A stretch of 64,000 nucleotides of DNA from Deferribacteres bacterium (GTDB lineage Bacteria; Zhuqueibacterota; Zhuqueibacteria; Zhuqueibacterales; Geothermadaptataceae). Of the stretch, positions 46,901 to 57,700 are shown one piece after another; positions within the stretch are counted from its first letter, which is position 1, and the number at the start of each line of letters is the position of its first letter. The position numbers and the translations under genes were made by a program. The stretch is from positions 806,001 to 870,000 of the forward strand of contig JACKDE010000001.1 in the NCBI GenBank assembly GCA_020633675.1, given 5' to 3'. Below the pieces are notes generated by a model. The model saw only the letters and a list, made by a program, of their open reading frames with translations, searched no databases and had not been told where the DNA came from.

Positions 46901-49231
46901 CTATTCACCGCTGGATTGTTTTGGACGACCTGCCATCTCCAATTTTAATTCTCCGCCATTGATGATGTCCTCATGGCGAAGTTGAAAACCATCGATCACT
47001 TTTTGATTTACTACGGCGGTTTTGATGTAAGCGCCGTCCGACTGGGATTTGGATTTTGTAATGACGAACTGTTTTCCGGGGTAGTACTCGGGATGCAGCT
47101 CGATGGTCATTTTATCAAACAAGGGACTCCCGAGTTCATAGACTGGATTTTCTTCCGTGCCGCCGCTCATTTGAAAAAGCCCGATTTTCATCAGCACGGC
47201 CAAAGCGCCCATCAATCCCTGATCTTCATCACCATTATAACCTGTGCTTGGTGACAAGCCAGAAAATACCCTGTCGACAATTTTCCGTGACCAGTACTGA
47301 GTCAAATCTGGCCGCCCTAACTGATTAAAAATGAATGCCGTTTGGATCGATGGCTGATTGCCATAATTGATCGGGATGCGGCGGTATTCAGGGTGTATTT
47401 CGAGGTCGTGTGAAGTGCCTGCAGTAAAGCCGAGTTGTTCTGCGGCTTCAAATTGCGCATTTAATTTTTCCACCGCATTTGCCTCACCGCCCATCAGCGC
47501 TGCCAGCCCACGAATGTCGTGAGGTACAAACCAGGTCGATTGCGCACTGTTGGATTCATTAAAACCATTTTCGTACTCGTACGGATCGAAGTTTTTACGC
47601 CAATTTCCATTAACATCTTTGGGGCGCATCCAGCCGGTATCCGCGTCAAAAACATTCTGATAATTTTTAGCCCGCTGCCTGAACATCTCATAATCCGCCT
47701 CATGTCCCAGCTTCTTTGCCAATTGAGCCAGGGTCCAGTCTTGATAGGCATATTCCATGGTCAGGCTGGCGCCGTCCTGGTGGTAGCCGAAATCGCCTTC
47801 GGGAACGGGGTAGGGGACATAGCCCTGATCGATGTAGTAGGTCAAGCCGCCGCCCAAAAGAGTGCCGTGCTCATAGCCGGCTTTGGCCATAATGCCGCCG
47901 GGCATGTGGTTTTTTTTCAAGGCCGCATAAATTTCTTCAAGATGATCTTTCACTATGCCCCTTTGAATTGCACTTACAATAAAGGGTGTTGATGAAGCGC
48001 CGGTCATCACAAAAGTATAATTTCCGCCGGAAGGGCCGCGAGGGATAAGCCCGCCATCCCGGTAGTATTGCATGAGCGAGTGGAGGAAATCCTCATAAAT
48101 ATCTGGATAGACGAGGCCCCACAAGGTGTTGAGTGTCCACTGCGCGCCCCAGAACGAGTCGGAATTATAGTGGTTGAATTTGGGCTTGCCTGTGGCATCG
48201 GTTGGCAACTGGCCGATGCGAAAAGTATCGCCAGTATTGTCTGGATAGGTGCCAGTGACATCACTGATGAGACGACGGCCCTGTAGGGCATGCCAAAGAT
48301 CAGTGTAAAAGCGCTTTTGCTGTTCGTGACTCCCGCCCTCTATTTTGATGCGGCTGAGCAGCGCGTTCCACTCCTGCCGGGAATCCTGTACAACCTGGTC
48401 AAAGTCCCAGTGCGGCAGCTCCGCCTGCAGGTTTTGTCGGGCATTGCCGCTGGAAGTGTAGGAAATACCGACTTTCATCAGCACCGCATTTTGCGGTTTG
48501 TCCAGCACAATCAAATAGTCACCGCTGCTGCTATCTTGTTCCAGCGATTGGATTTCTGTATTCAGCTCGATGTGGAAAAAGACAGTCGTGGGTTTTGGGC
48601 GGCGTTTCGTCGGCTGGTTGACAACGCTGCCCGTCAAAATTGAGCTGCTATTTTGCTCGAGTCTGCCATCTGTGAGTTCACTCGGACCGAGCAAGCCGTT
48701 TAAACTGAGGAGAATGGCGGCTTGGACGTTTTCGGGGAATTGATAGCGGTGCAAGCCAACCCTTTTGGTGCTGGTGAGTTCAACTTCAATGCCATAGCGC
48801 TCCAATCCGAGTGCGTGATAACCGGGCGCGACTTTTTCACTTGCGTGTGAGAATCTGGAATAAAAATCGTGGTAAATAGAAGACTTGGTCTCCGGCTCAA
48901 TCGTGACCGGCATCACCGAGACGCCAGCGAGCTGCCAGGCATGGACGTGACTGATTCCCTTGACAGTGTCGGTCTTGAATCGATAGCCGCTGCCCCAGGC
49001 GCCGCCGATTTGCGTGTCTGGGCTGAGATTGACCATGCCAAACGGCCGGCATGCGGATGAAAAGTAAAACCAGCGCGAGTTTTCAGTATCGAGCAAAGGG
49101 TAGACCAGGTCGACCGGTTCAAAGTGCTCGGCTTTGGGGGCACAGGCAAAAAACGCAGCAGACATCACGAGTGAAAGGCAAGATATTTGTTTGCGGAACG
49201 GCTGAATTAAACTGGAGAAATTATAACGCAT
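46901..49231 (-). CDS. GH92 family glycosidase (alpha-mannosidase-like) lipoprotein
   Basis: A 776-residue protein with lipobox FFAC. Family landmarks include an N-terminal beta-sandwich opening VDLVYPLLDTENSRWFYFS, the helical-barrel run DSFWGAQWTLNTLWGLVYP, and NGDEDQGLMGALAVLMKIG, the GH92 DEDxG motif. GH92 enzymes are Ca-dependent alpha-mannosidases, mostly acting on N-glycans or yeast mannan. The segment DGGLIPRGPSGGNYTFV departs from the usual form, so a different sugar may be the target. Its presence in a pectin locus is unexpected. Confidence 0.85.
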   Translation of the reverse strand: MRYNFSSLIQPFRKQISCLSLVMSAAFFACAPKAEHFEPVDLVYPLLDTENSRWFYFSSACRPFGMVNLSPDTQIGGAWGSGYRFKTDTVKGISHVHAWQLAGVSVMPVTIEPETKSSIYHDFYSRFSHASEKVAPGYHALGLERYGIEVELTSTKRVGLHRYQFPENVQAAILLSLNGLLGPSELTDGRLEQNSSSILTGSVVNQPTKRRPKPTTVFFHIELNTEIQSLEQDSSSGDYLIVLDKPQNAVLMKVGISYTSSGNARQNLQAELPHWDFDQVVQDSRQEWNALLSRIKIEGGSHEQQKRFYTDLWHALQGRRLISDVTGTYPDNTGDTFRIGQLPTDATGKPKFNHYNSDSFWGAQWTLNTLWGLVYPDIYEDFLHSLMQYYRDGGLIPRGPSGGNYTFVMTGASSTPFIVSAIQRGIVKDHLEEIYAALKKNHMPGGIMAKAGYEHGTLLGGGLTYYIDQGYVPYPVPEGDFGYHQDGASLTMEYAYQDWTLAQLAKKLGHEADYEMFRQRAKNYQNVFDADTGWMRPKDVNGNWRKNFDPYEYENGFNESNSAQSTWFVPHDIRGLAALMGGEANAVEKLNAQFEAAEQLGFTAGTSHDLEIHPEYRRIPINYGNQPSIQTAFIFNQLGRPDLTQYWSRKIVDRVFSGLSPSTGYNGDEDQGLMGALAVLMKIGLFQMSGGTEENPVYELGSPLFDKMTIELHPEYYPGKQFVITKSKSQSDGAYIKTAVVNQKVIDGFQLRHEDIINGGELKLEMAGRPKQSSGE

Positions 49232-49464
49232 TTGATCCTAAAAGATTGGTAATGTACTGAAGAGATAATTCACAATGAGAGAACGCTCCTGTCTGGTTGA
49301 AAGGGACAAGTTTCTTCGCTGCGCAAACGAGTTGGCCTTCTTCCAAAACCGGACATCCTTCAGCGGTTTTTCGCTAAGTGACGATTGGCGGATGCATTTC
49401 GGGTATGGCCTTCATTGGTTTGCGCACTCGATGATGATTGAGCAGCGCAGATATTGCCGATGAC

Positions 49465-50352
49465 TTACCAGCTCAATGTTGCAGGCAGATACTTGGCGAT
49501 CAGGTCTTCGTAGTATGGTTTGACTTCTTTTACATTCGGCTTATCTGGTGTTTTGGAATACAAGTCGTACGGATTGAACTTTTGTACCCATGGCAGCATC
49601 TCGCGATCTTTGTCATCCATCAAATACTGATAGTCGCCCGCACGGTGCCAGCTGTAGAATGAATGAAAACGAATCATATAGAGCGCCTCTTCCGGAAGAT
49701 AATCTTTCACCACATGGTACATGTATTCGTCGTGGCCCCAGGACATGTACACATTGTTCAATCCGCAGCCTTCATGATAAATACCGGTTCTGCTTTGCAG
49801 GTTCGCGTCCGCAGTATCCGGATTTTCTTTAAAATATTCGGGGAAGACGATCTCAGGAGAAAATGCACATCCGACCGGGAAGGTGTCGCCGACGACAGCC
49901 CATTGCGGTTCGTCCCACAAACAGAGAATTTTGCCCAGATCGTGGATGAGTCCGGTGAGCACAAACCAGTCCGGATGTCCATCGGCACGAATGGCTTCCG
50001 ATGTTTGCAGCAGGTGTTCGATTTGGGTCAGATCTGTATCCGGATCGGAGTCATCGACCAGCGTGTTCAGGTATTCGATGGCCTCCCACGCCCCCATTTT
50101 TTTTCTGTTCAGCGTCAGGAGTTCCCGGCGTTTTTGTTTCACAAAATCGAGGGTCTGGTGCTTATGGTTCAAATGATAAAATTGTTTGACCGTGTCATGC
50201 GTACCTTCGTCATATTGTCGATAGGCTTCTTTGCCTTTGTACTTTGTCCGCTCAGTTTCGTTTTCATAGCGGCCTTCGACAAAATCTTCCCATTCATCCA
50301 GGCTGTTGAGGGGATTTTGCGCACTTCCGTTGGATTGCAGTGGTGTTGACAT
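49465..50352 (-). CDS. Inositol oxygenase (MIOX)
   Basis: A 295-residue cytosolic di-iron enzyme that turns myo-inositol into D-glucuronate. It is full length and close to the eukaryotic-type family: DDSDPDTDL, TGLIHDLGKI with metal-binding His/Asp, WAVVGDTFPVGCAF, SWGHDEYMYHV and IRFHSFYSWH. MIOX is common in eukaryotes and patchy in bacteria. Its place beside a symporter suggests uronate formation inside the cell. The gap to the GH92 gene (49232-49464) has no supported gene. Confidence 0.93.
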   Translation of the reverse strand: MSTPLQSNGSAQNPLNSLDEWEDFVEGRYENETERTKYKGKEAYRQYDEGTHDTVKQFYHLNHKHQTLDFVKQKRRELLTLNRKKMGAWEAIEYLNTLVDDSDPDTDLTQIEHLLQTSEAIRADGHPDWFVLTGLIHDLGKILCLWDEPQWAVVGDTFPVGCAFSPEIVFPEYFKENPDTADANLQSRTGIYHEGCGLNNVYMSWGHDEYMYHVVKDYLPEEALYMIRFHSFYSWHRAGDYQYLMDDKDREMLPWVQKFNPYDLYSKTPDKPNVKEVKPYYEDLIAKYLPATLSW

Positions 50353-50682
50353 GGCACATGCTTCTTTCAGTTAAGATGTCATTGGAATGTGTTCATAACG
50401 ATTAATAAATCTTGCTACTTGTTTTTCCTGCACCCATGATGGCTGAAAAGTATACAAACCAATTACCTTCAGTACTTGAGAGCTCAAATTCATCCGTTTT
50501 GTGGCAAAAAGTTCTTCTCCACGAAGCACAAAGGCTCCTGGAAAGAATTTGTGCCATCGTGAATTTTTGGTGAATTTCGGCTACGGCTCGACCTTGTTGG
50601 ACTATTCAAATTGCACCGGGTTTGCACGTCGTTTCAGATCATAGGCAGCGCCGTTTTCGTTTTCGGGACCGCAATTCGAAAG
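50353..50682. other. Intergenic region between the SSS symporter and MIOX
   Basis: 330 bases with no supported gene. It contains a small palindromic repeat at 50519-50561. Nothing else stands out. Confidence 0.5.
50519..50561. repeat. ACGAAG/CACAAAG-type short palindrome
   Basis: CCACGAAGCACAAAGG (from 50519) pairs imperfectly with TTTGTGCCATCGTG. It resembles a shortened member of the CGCAAAG repeat style with a different outer unit. Confidence 0.5.
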
Positions 50683-52866
50683 CTAAGAGCCCAATGAGAC
50701 CAGTCCAAAGAACATGGCCAAAACGACAAACATGACGCCCACCGCCACCATGAAGCCGAGAAAATCCTGTTTGTTCCAACGGTAGATTTCCAGACTGGTG
50801 TTGGGGAAAAGCAGCATCGATTTCGTGCTTTCGGGATTTTCATAGGCTTTTTGCAATTGTGCCGCATCCTGTTCGCGATCGCCCAGCGTGCGCGTTCTCA
50901 TTTTCACGAAGAAGCGCTCAAGGTCTTTGCTCTCATCTGGCCGGGTTAGCAGCGAGACGATGATCAAGACAATAAAAGGAAAAAATAGGCGTATCATGAT
51001 GCGAATGGTTTCATTCAGTGCATAGGGATTTGCAGTTAAATGAAAGCCCATTTTTTCCAGGAAAATCAACTCAAAATAGAGATAGCCACTGCCGACCAAC
51101 TGATCTCCGTCTTTTTTGAGGTCTTTTGACCAAAAGATGGATTTGGATGGCAAAACAAATGTTTTCTCGAAGGTTTGGCCAACCTCCAATTTCTCGGGGC
51201 GCGGGCTTTCGTTCAATCCTTGCAGCTCTCGCGCATCCCAGCGGGCGATCCCCTGGTCGCGAGTGCGAACATCCATTTCATGCGCTGTGTACATTCGCAC
51301 CAAAGGCGCGGGATTGGTCTGCTTTAAAAGCTCGGGTGCGCTGCGCAGGCCGGAAAAAATAAGGGGAAGCAGCAGGGGCAGAAGATAAAATATGCAGAGT
51401 GTCGATAGAATGGATGCCCAGGCGCCGACTCGATTCGCTCGCCGCCATTTCAGCCCCAGCCAAAATGCCGCTGCGAAAATGACAAAAAACTCCCAAATCA
51501 GCTTCAGGATTTGCAATATATCATCGAATTGCGTAGTGATGACAACGGCACCGACCAGAAATACACCACCAAAAAAACGGCCTGCGTTCACATAGTGCTG
51601 TTCGCTCCGGTTCGCAAAGAACGGCCTGTAGAAATTGTTCATCAACAGGCCAGAGCAGGTGAGCATCAAACAGTCCGCGGTGGACATCAGTGCAGCCATC
51701 ATGCAGGCAATGATCAAACCGACCAGTCCGAGATTGAGCCCGCCGAGCAGATCGCGGGTGGCATGGCCCCACACCAAATCCGAGTTTTGGATCGAAGAAC
51801 CGTAAAGCAGAATGGAAGCCAGGCCCAGCATACCCCACAACAAAGTCAGGATACGCTTGGTGAAGGTGCCGGTTACAAAGCCGAATCGGGCGGAAAACTC
51901 GTCCTTGGCCGCGCCATTGGTGACCAGTTGGTTCGGCTGCGTCACCACAGTGATCCCGGCAACAGCGGAAATGGCAATGATATAGTACCAGGTAAAATCG
52001 ATCAATGTCGGCGAACCGAATACTTCAAAAAATGCCTGTGGCAGGCGGTCGTGCAAAATTTCAAAAGCGCTGAACATGCCATCCCCGCCGAAATCTGATG
52101 CGATCTTGACCCAGGCAAAAGGCAGCACCAAAATAGAAAGCAGAATGATGAAGTTGCCCTGCAACATGTCGGTGTAAAATGCCGCTTCCAGACCGCCGGC
52201 AATGGCATAAATCAGCACAATGAAACAAACGATCCAAATCAGCATGTTTTCGTTCACATGGGAAAAAAGCTGGCGCGGCTTGATTTGCCGCAGCTCAGCC
52301 AACCGGGCTTTTTCCGCATTCGAGAGCAAATCGAAATCGCGCGATTCGAGGGTATTCAGTTCATCACCAAGTTGGTATTCGGCTTGCTCCTCGACAGTGA
52401 GTTCCTGGAAGCTTTTGGGGGTCATGGCAACGATTGTTTTGGTCATAGCGGCGAAACCCACTGACAGCACCGCCATCATGCCGACTGTGCCTACCAAGGC
52501 ATAGACTGTTGCCATGGTTTTTGAACCAAAACGTTCCTCGTAGAAATCGGCCATCGTCAGCACCCGCAGCCGCCGCTGCCAGGGCGAGGTGATCCAGTAA
52601 ATAGGGGTGGAGAACAGCATGAGCAAGGAACTCCAGATGCCTGCCGCACCATTTTTAAAGGTGGTCGTTACCACACCGACCGGCTCGGTTGTCGATGTAG
52701 CCTGACCGAAGCTGGCAAAGGTTTGGATGAGTTTGCCGAAGCGCCGGCCACCCAGGAGGTAATCTTCCTCGTTTTTGATCCGGCGCATGGCCCAAATGCC
52801 AATGCCGATAGTCACCGAGAAATAGCCAATAATGACAGCAAGGTCCAAAAAGGATAAACCAAACAT
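50683..52866 (-). CDS. Sodium:solute symporter (SSS family) with long C-terminal extension
   Basis: About 727 residues, some 200 longer than a typical SSS protein. The N-terminal core has the usual start (LDLAVIIGYFSVTIGIGIWA), EDYLLGGRRFG, and helices through FVIFAAAFWLG. A charged insert (about 158-215, TPKSFQELTVEEQ...) lies in an internal loop. The C-terminal part has a hydrophilic domain followed by two further membrane helices, the last ending GLVSLGS. The ATG at 52866 shares its A with the TGA of the upstream GH28 gene (TGATG), so translation is coupled. Likely carries sugar or oligogalacturonide with Na+. Confidence 0.88.
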   Translation of the reverse strand: MFGLSFLDLAVIIGYFSVTIGIGIWAMRRIKNEEDYLLGGRRFGKLIQTFASFGQATSTTEPVGVVTTTFKNGAAGIWSSLLMLFSTPIYWITSPWQRRLRVLTMADFYEERFGSKTMATVYALVGTVGMMAVLSVGFAAMTKTIVAMTPKSFQELTVEEQAEYQLGDELNTLESRDFDLLSNAEKARLAELRQIKPRQLFSHVNENMLIWIVCFIVLIYAIAGGLEAAFYTDMLQGNFIILLSILVLPFAWVKIASDFGGDGMFSAFEILHDRLPQAFFEVFGSPTLIDFTWYYIIAISAVAGITVVTQPNQLVTNGAAKDEFSARFGFVTGTFTKRILTLLWGMLGLASILLYGSSIQNSDLVWGHATRDLLGGLNLGLVGLIIACMMAALMSTADCLMLTCSGLLMNNFYRPFFANRSEQHYVNAGRFFGGVFLVGAVVITTQFDDILQILKLIWEFFVIFAAAFWLGLKWRRANRVGAWASILSTLCIFYLLPLLLPLIFSGLRSAPELLKQTNPAPLVRMYTAHEMDVRTRDQGIARWDARELQGLNESPRPEKLEVGQTFEKTFVLPSKSIFWSKDLKKDGDQLVGSGYLYFELIFLEKMGFHLTANPYALNETIRIMIRLFFPFIVLIIVSLLTRPDESKDLERFFVKMRTRTLGDREQDAAQLQKAYENPESTKSMLLFPNTSLEIYRWNKQDFLGFMVAVGVMFVVLAMFFGLVSLGS

Positions 52867-54257
52867 CAACTTTCACCTTTCGCAGGATGTATTTGTATTG
52901 CTCTGTTTTGTTCCGGGAAGGCTGCCGCCCCAGCAAAATTCTCAATTTTTAAGTTTTCCACCTGATTCGCATCGACTGCCGAACCATAATATTCAGGACG
53001 ATTTTCGCCCCATGTTATGCGGCAATTGCGGAGCGTGATATCATTGGCCTGATTGAGCTTGAAACCGGCGATCGGGCGTTCGATCAAACCTTGCACATCG
53101 CATGGCCTGCGATCATACCAACCACCCGGATGCCTTGTCCATTTATTGATTTCCAGTTCGACCTGATCCAGTACAATCTTTTCAGGCTGGGTATGTTGAC
53201 TGCCGCTGATGTAGACACCACTTTCGCTCTTGCACACGATGTTGCTGAAGCGAATGTTCTTCACCTGGCCGACTGGCCGCTGTCGGCCATCAGCTGGATA
53301 GCGATGCGGCGCATCCGTGTTGCGATTGAACGTTGTGATATAAATCGGTTCGGCCTTTCCCCACCACACATCGTCGAACAGGCGGCTTTCGATGAGCATG
53401 TTGCTGAAAAGGATGTTTTCAACGCTGCCTTCATCGCGGTGCTGAATGCCGATGCCGCGATTGCTCGAAGCGATGACGCAGTTATTAAATACGACGTTAC
53501 GGATCGCGTCGACGTTTTCGCTGCCGAGCTTGATCGCGCAGGAGGTGGAAATCATGGTGCAATTGGTGACCGTAATGTTTTCGCATGGGCCAAATTCCGC
53601 ATACTCCCGGCGATTCTTCAAGCAAATGCAATCATCGCCTGATTCGATATGGCAATCGCTGATTCTGACATTGCGGCAATGGTCAGGGTCGATGCCGTCT
53701 CCGTTGCGAATTTTGAGATTGTTTAAAATCCGGATGCCATGAATAAGGACATCCTGACAGCCTGCGAGGTGAAGGCACCAGTAAGCGGAATTTTTGAAGG
53801 TCACATCTCGAATGGTGATGTTCTTGCAACCAACCAGGGTGAGCAGGTGTGGTCTCGGGTCAAAATCGGTGACCGGCTTAAGCTTAAACGCTGCCGCATC
53901 CTCACCGTCCATGAAGGCTGCGCCCTGGCCATCGATTTGCCCTCCGCCGATGATGGAGATGTTTTCGGCATGTTTGCCGCCGATCCAAATGGTCCCTTCG
54001 CTGCGATTATCCTTAAATGCGCTTTCTGTATAAACGTTTTCATCGGGATTTGCAATGATTTTAGTACCACGTTCCAAATAAAATTCAACATTCGATTTGA
54101 AGTTGAAGGGACCGGATAGAAAGACCCGGCCTGCAGGTACGATGACGCGACCGCCGCCATATGCTGAGCATGCATCAATCGCTTTCTGGATCGCAGATGC
54201 ATCGTCCTGGCGGCTGTCGCCTGCTGCGCCGTAATCGAGAATGTTAAATTCGGTCAT
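52866..54257 (-). CDS. Leaderless GH28 polygalacturonase-like enzyme coupled to the symporter
   Basis: A 463-residue parallel beta-helix starting FNILDYGAAGDSRQDDASAIQ with no signal peptide, so probably cytosolic. Catalytic Asp motifs are IRNGDGIDPD and ESGDDCICLKN. Typical GH28 strands follow (SCAIKLGSE, SSNRGIGIQHRDEG). It lies directly before the SSS symporter gene with a TGATG overlap, which suggests it digests what the symporter brings in. It could be an exo-acting galacturonidase or rhamnogalacturonan galacturonohydrolase. Confidence 0.87.
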   Translation of the reverse strand: MTEFNILDYGAAGDSRQDDASAIQKAIDACSAYGGGRVIVPAGRVFLSGPFNFKSNVEFYLERGTKIIANPDENVYTESAFKDNRSEGTIWIGGKHAENISIIGGGQIDGQGAAFMDGEDAAAFKLKPVTDFDPRPHLLTLVGCKNITIRDVTFKNSAYWCLHLAGCQDVLIHGIRILNNLKIRNGDGIDPDHCRNVRISDCHIESGDDCICLKNRREYAEFGPCENITVTNCTMISTSCAIKLGSENVDAIRNVVFNNCVIASSNRGIGIQHRDEGSVENILFSNMLIESRLFDDVWWGKAEPIYITTFNRNTDAPHRYPADGRQRPVGQVKNIRFSNIVCKSESGVYISGSQHTQPEKIVLDQVELEINKWTRHPGGWYDRRPCDVQGLIERPIAGFKLNQANDITLRNCRITWGENRPEYYGSAVDANQVENLKIENFAGAAAFPEQNRAIQIHPAKGES

Positions 54258-54724
54258 CTTGCTGGGCTACTCTCGTTCGGGATTTTTTCGTTGGAATCTT
54301 CAGTTGAGCGCATACTTTTTGGCATTTATGCCGGCTTGACCAGATACGGGCCTGCAGAAATCCTTGCACGCTTTCGTGGATCGTCTTCGATCCTCTTGAC
54401 TTTTGATCGTCTTATATTTCAATGCAAAAATCGCATTCCGCTCATCTCATGAAGATTTTTGGACTTTATGAAGAGATGATAATATTTAAATTCAGGTCGG
54501 AAGTCAAACGAAACTGAACCACAATAGAAAGCACATGCTGCACTCGTTTGTCTGATGGTCGGACGGGGGATGAAGAAATTGCCGCTGGAGTCTATTCGTA
54601 GGTTGCGGAGCCCTGATTGAAATGTTGGCTTAACAAAACGTGCTGCAACTGGCAATATCAAAAGTGTGAAAAAATGATTTTTGCTGAATCCAGTCTATAT
54701 TTGTTTTGCAGGGAAGGTAGAAAG
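54258..54724. other. Divergent intergenic region between GH28 and PL9
   Basis: About 470 bases holding promoters for the minus-strand GH28-symporter run and the plus-strand PL9 run. No gene or clear repeat is seen. A frame from 54617 into PL9 lacks a ribosome site. Confidence 0.5.
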
Positions 54725-57700
54725 ATGCAAAAGAGAATGATAGCGACTCTTATCATCTGTATGTTTTGTGGCAGTGACTTGGTTGCTGATGGGCGGGCGA
54801 GTATTGTGAGCAGCACATTTTCCCCGCCTGAGCTGGAACATTCGTTTGCTGTTCAGGATAGCCATGTGGTGGCTGATTTTAAACAATCGAGCCGCAAAAA
54901 CGGATTGGTAGTCATGGCTGCGGAGGACTACTCATCCTACCGGCCCGGCTCCGGGGCCAAAGATGGCGAGACCTTCACATTTGAGGATTCGACAGCTGGC
55001 TTCATTGGCGATGGTTATATGCGGGCCAACATGGCGGCGGGTGATGGCAGCACAGACAATGCGGAAAACATCAATATAAAGCTTTCCTACAACATCGAAT
55101 TTGTTAAAACCGGAACCCATTATATTTGGGCGCATGTGTTTTTTCCAAGTCCGACCGGAGATTCATTCTTCTTTGGTACCGATGGCAAAGTCGTCGACCA
55201 GGTTGCCGGCTCACCGCGCGGAGTATGGAATTGGCATAAGGGAAATGCATCTTTTGAAATAGACTCAGCCGGCGTTCACACCGTGGATATTTTTGGCCGC
55301 GAGCCTAATTCCATCATTGACCACATCATCTTAACAACAGACCCTGCATTCGATCCCACCACAGACGATTACACCAGTCTTGGCACAATCGCATTTGTGA
55401 GCCTTCCGGGCAAGCGAGATGAGAATGGCGTGCATCCGGACCAGCCTTTTATCGATGATTTGCTCGCAGAAGGGTACGAAGTCAATTCGGTCTACAGCAG
55501 CTCGCTTGAAACAGCCTCGCAAGGGTTGCTCGATACACTAAATGCAGCAGATTTGGTGATCATCGGGCGATCAGGCGCAAGCGCTGATTTTGGCGATCCG
55601 CACAAGACAGCCTGGAATGCTATTAAAGCGCCTGTGATGCTTCTCCATCTGTATGCCGCGCGCAACAATCGCCTAAACTGGCTGCCGACTGCAACGACTT
55701 CGGCTTACGACACCGGCGGCGAGACCATCAGCGCCAAGATCGAGGCACCGGATGACTCGGTATTCGCCGATGTGACTCTTGCTGCAGACAGCACCATGGA
55801 CTGGGTTACGACGCCATACGATTATGTGGAGACCACGGATGGCGGCAACGGAACGGTGGTAGCTCGCCAGGCCAGTACCTCAAATGTGCTGTTTGTGCGA
55901 TGGCAGCCATGGGTGGAATTTTATGAAGGCGCTGGCGACATGCCAGTCGGCTACCGTACCTTCATCGGCAACGGCAACGACCATGCAAACGCGACAAATG
56001 GCGCCCCATTCAACTATTACAACTTTACCGCGGCTGCAAAGCAAGTTTACCTGAATGAAGTCGCTCGCATGGTTGGTTTGCCTGTGGTGGATCCGCCTGA
56101 CTCCTCCGATCAGGGAGATTTGACCCAAATTTTTGTCGCGCCGGATGGCAGTGATACCAATCCGGGAACAATGCAACTACCCCTGGCATCCTTGCAAAAA
56201 GCCCAGGAATTAGCCAGCCCGGGTGATACAGTTTATGTTCGTGGTGGACTATATCAAATCGCCGAAAGCCAGATATCTGAGGTGGTTTCGGGCTTGTTTG
56301 CTTCGGTAACCTATCTGAATAAAAGCGGCTCTGATAGCGCACGCATGAATTATTGGGCCTATCCGGGCGAAACCCCTGTTTTTGATTTTTCTGATGTCAA
56401 ACCACAAGACAGGCGGGTGGTTGGTATTTACGTGGCCGGCCAGTATATTCACCTAAAAGGCTTCGAAATGACCGGCATTCAGACCACGATTACCGGACAT
56501 ACAGAGTCCTATTGCATTTACAGCAGGGGAAGCAATAATATATTTGAAGAAATCAGCATGCACGACAATGTCGGCACCGGGCTGCGGCACTACGGCGGTG
56601 GCGGGAACTTATTTTTGAATTGCGATGCCTACCGCAATCATGACAATGTGTCGGAAGATCGCCTTGGCAGCAATAATGATGGCTTCGGCTGCCATCCGGA
56701 TCCTGGTGGTACAGGCAATGTTTTTCGGGGATGCCGCGCCTGGTTCAACAGCGATGACGGATTCGATATCATCCGCGCCGATGAGGCTGTGGTTTTTGAG
56801 GACTGCTGGGCATTTTATAATGGATTTTCGACATCGTTCCAAAGCCTCGGAGATGGCAATGGCTTCAAAGCTGGCGGTTTTGCCCATGATACAGCCGATC
56901 GCATTCCCGCAATAATACCGCGCCATGCCATCTCTTTCTGCATAGCCGTGAAGAACAAGGCCAATGGCTTCTATTCAAATCATCATCTGGGTGGAAACGA
57001 CTGGTTCAATAATTCGGGCTACGATAATAGCGTGAACTTTAATATGGTGAACCGCGAGAGCCCGCAGATTGATAATATTTGGGTGAATGGCTACGACCAC
57101 GTGCTCAAAAACAATTTGAGCTACCAGACCAGATTTGGCATTAAGCATACAGATTACATCGATCCATCGAAAAACACGCTGGAAAACAATTCCTGGGCTA
57201 TGGCAATCAGCCTGTCGAATGATGATTTTGTCAGCCTTGATATGGCCTTGCTGGAAGCGCCACGACAAGAAGACGGCAGCCTGCCGGAAATCGATTTTAT
57301 GCGCCCGGCGCCGGGAAGTGCGATCATCGATGCTGGTGTCGATATCGGCTTTGACTATCTGGGGAGTGCGCCAGAGCTTGGGGCGATTGAAGTCGATAAC
57401 ACCACGCATGTCGATGGTGTGGATGGAGAACTGCCTGAACAAATCCGGTTGTTCCAAAATTACCCGAATCCTTTCAATCCACAAACAGCCATTCACTACC
57501 GCCTTGCCAGGCCAGGATATGTCACCGTTTCAGTGTATAATTTTCAGGGGCAGAGAGTCCGCACATTGGTACAGCAAAATCAGAATCCGGGCGATTTTAC
57601 CGTCACCTGGCATGGCAAAAACGATTTTGGCGAGCCTGTTGCTTCCGGCATTTACTTTTATCAATTATCATCGTCGGGGAGAGAAGAGACGCTCACCCTG

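Noticed and set aside
49275..49463. 62-residue open frame between GH92 and MIOX
   Set aside because: No ribosome site, no family resemblance; may be a chance frame or a worn remnant.
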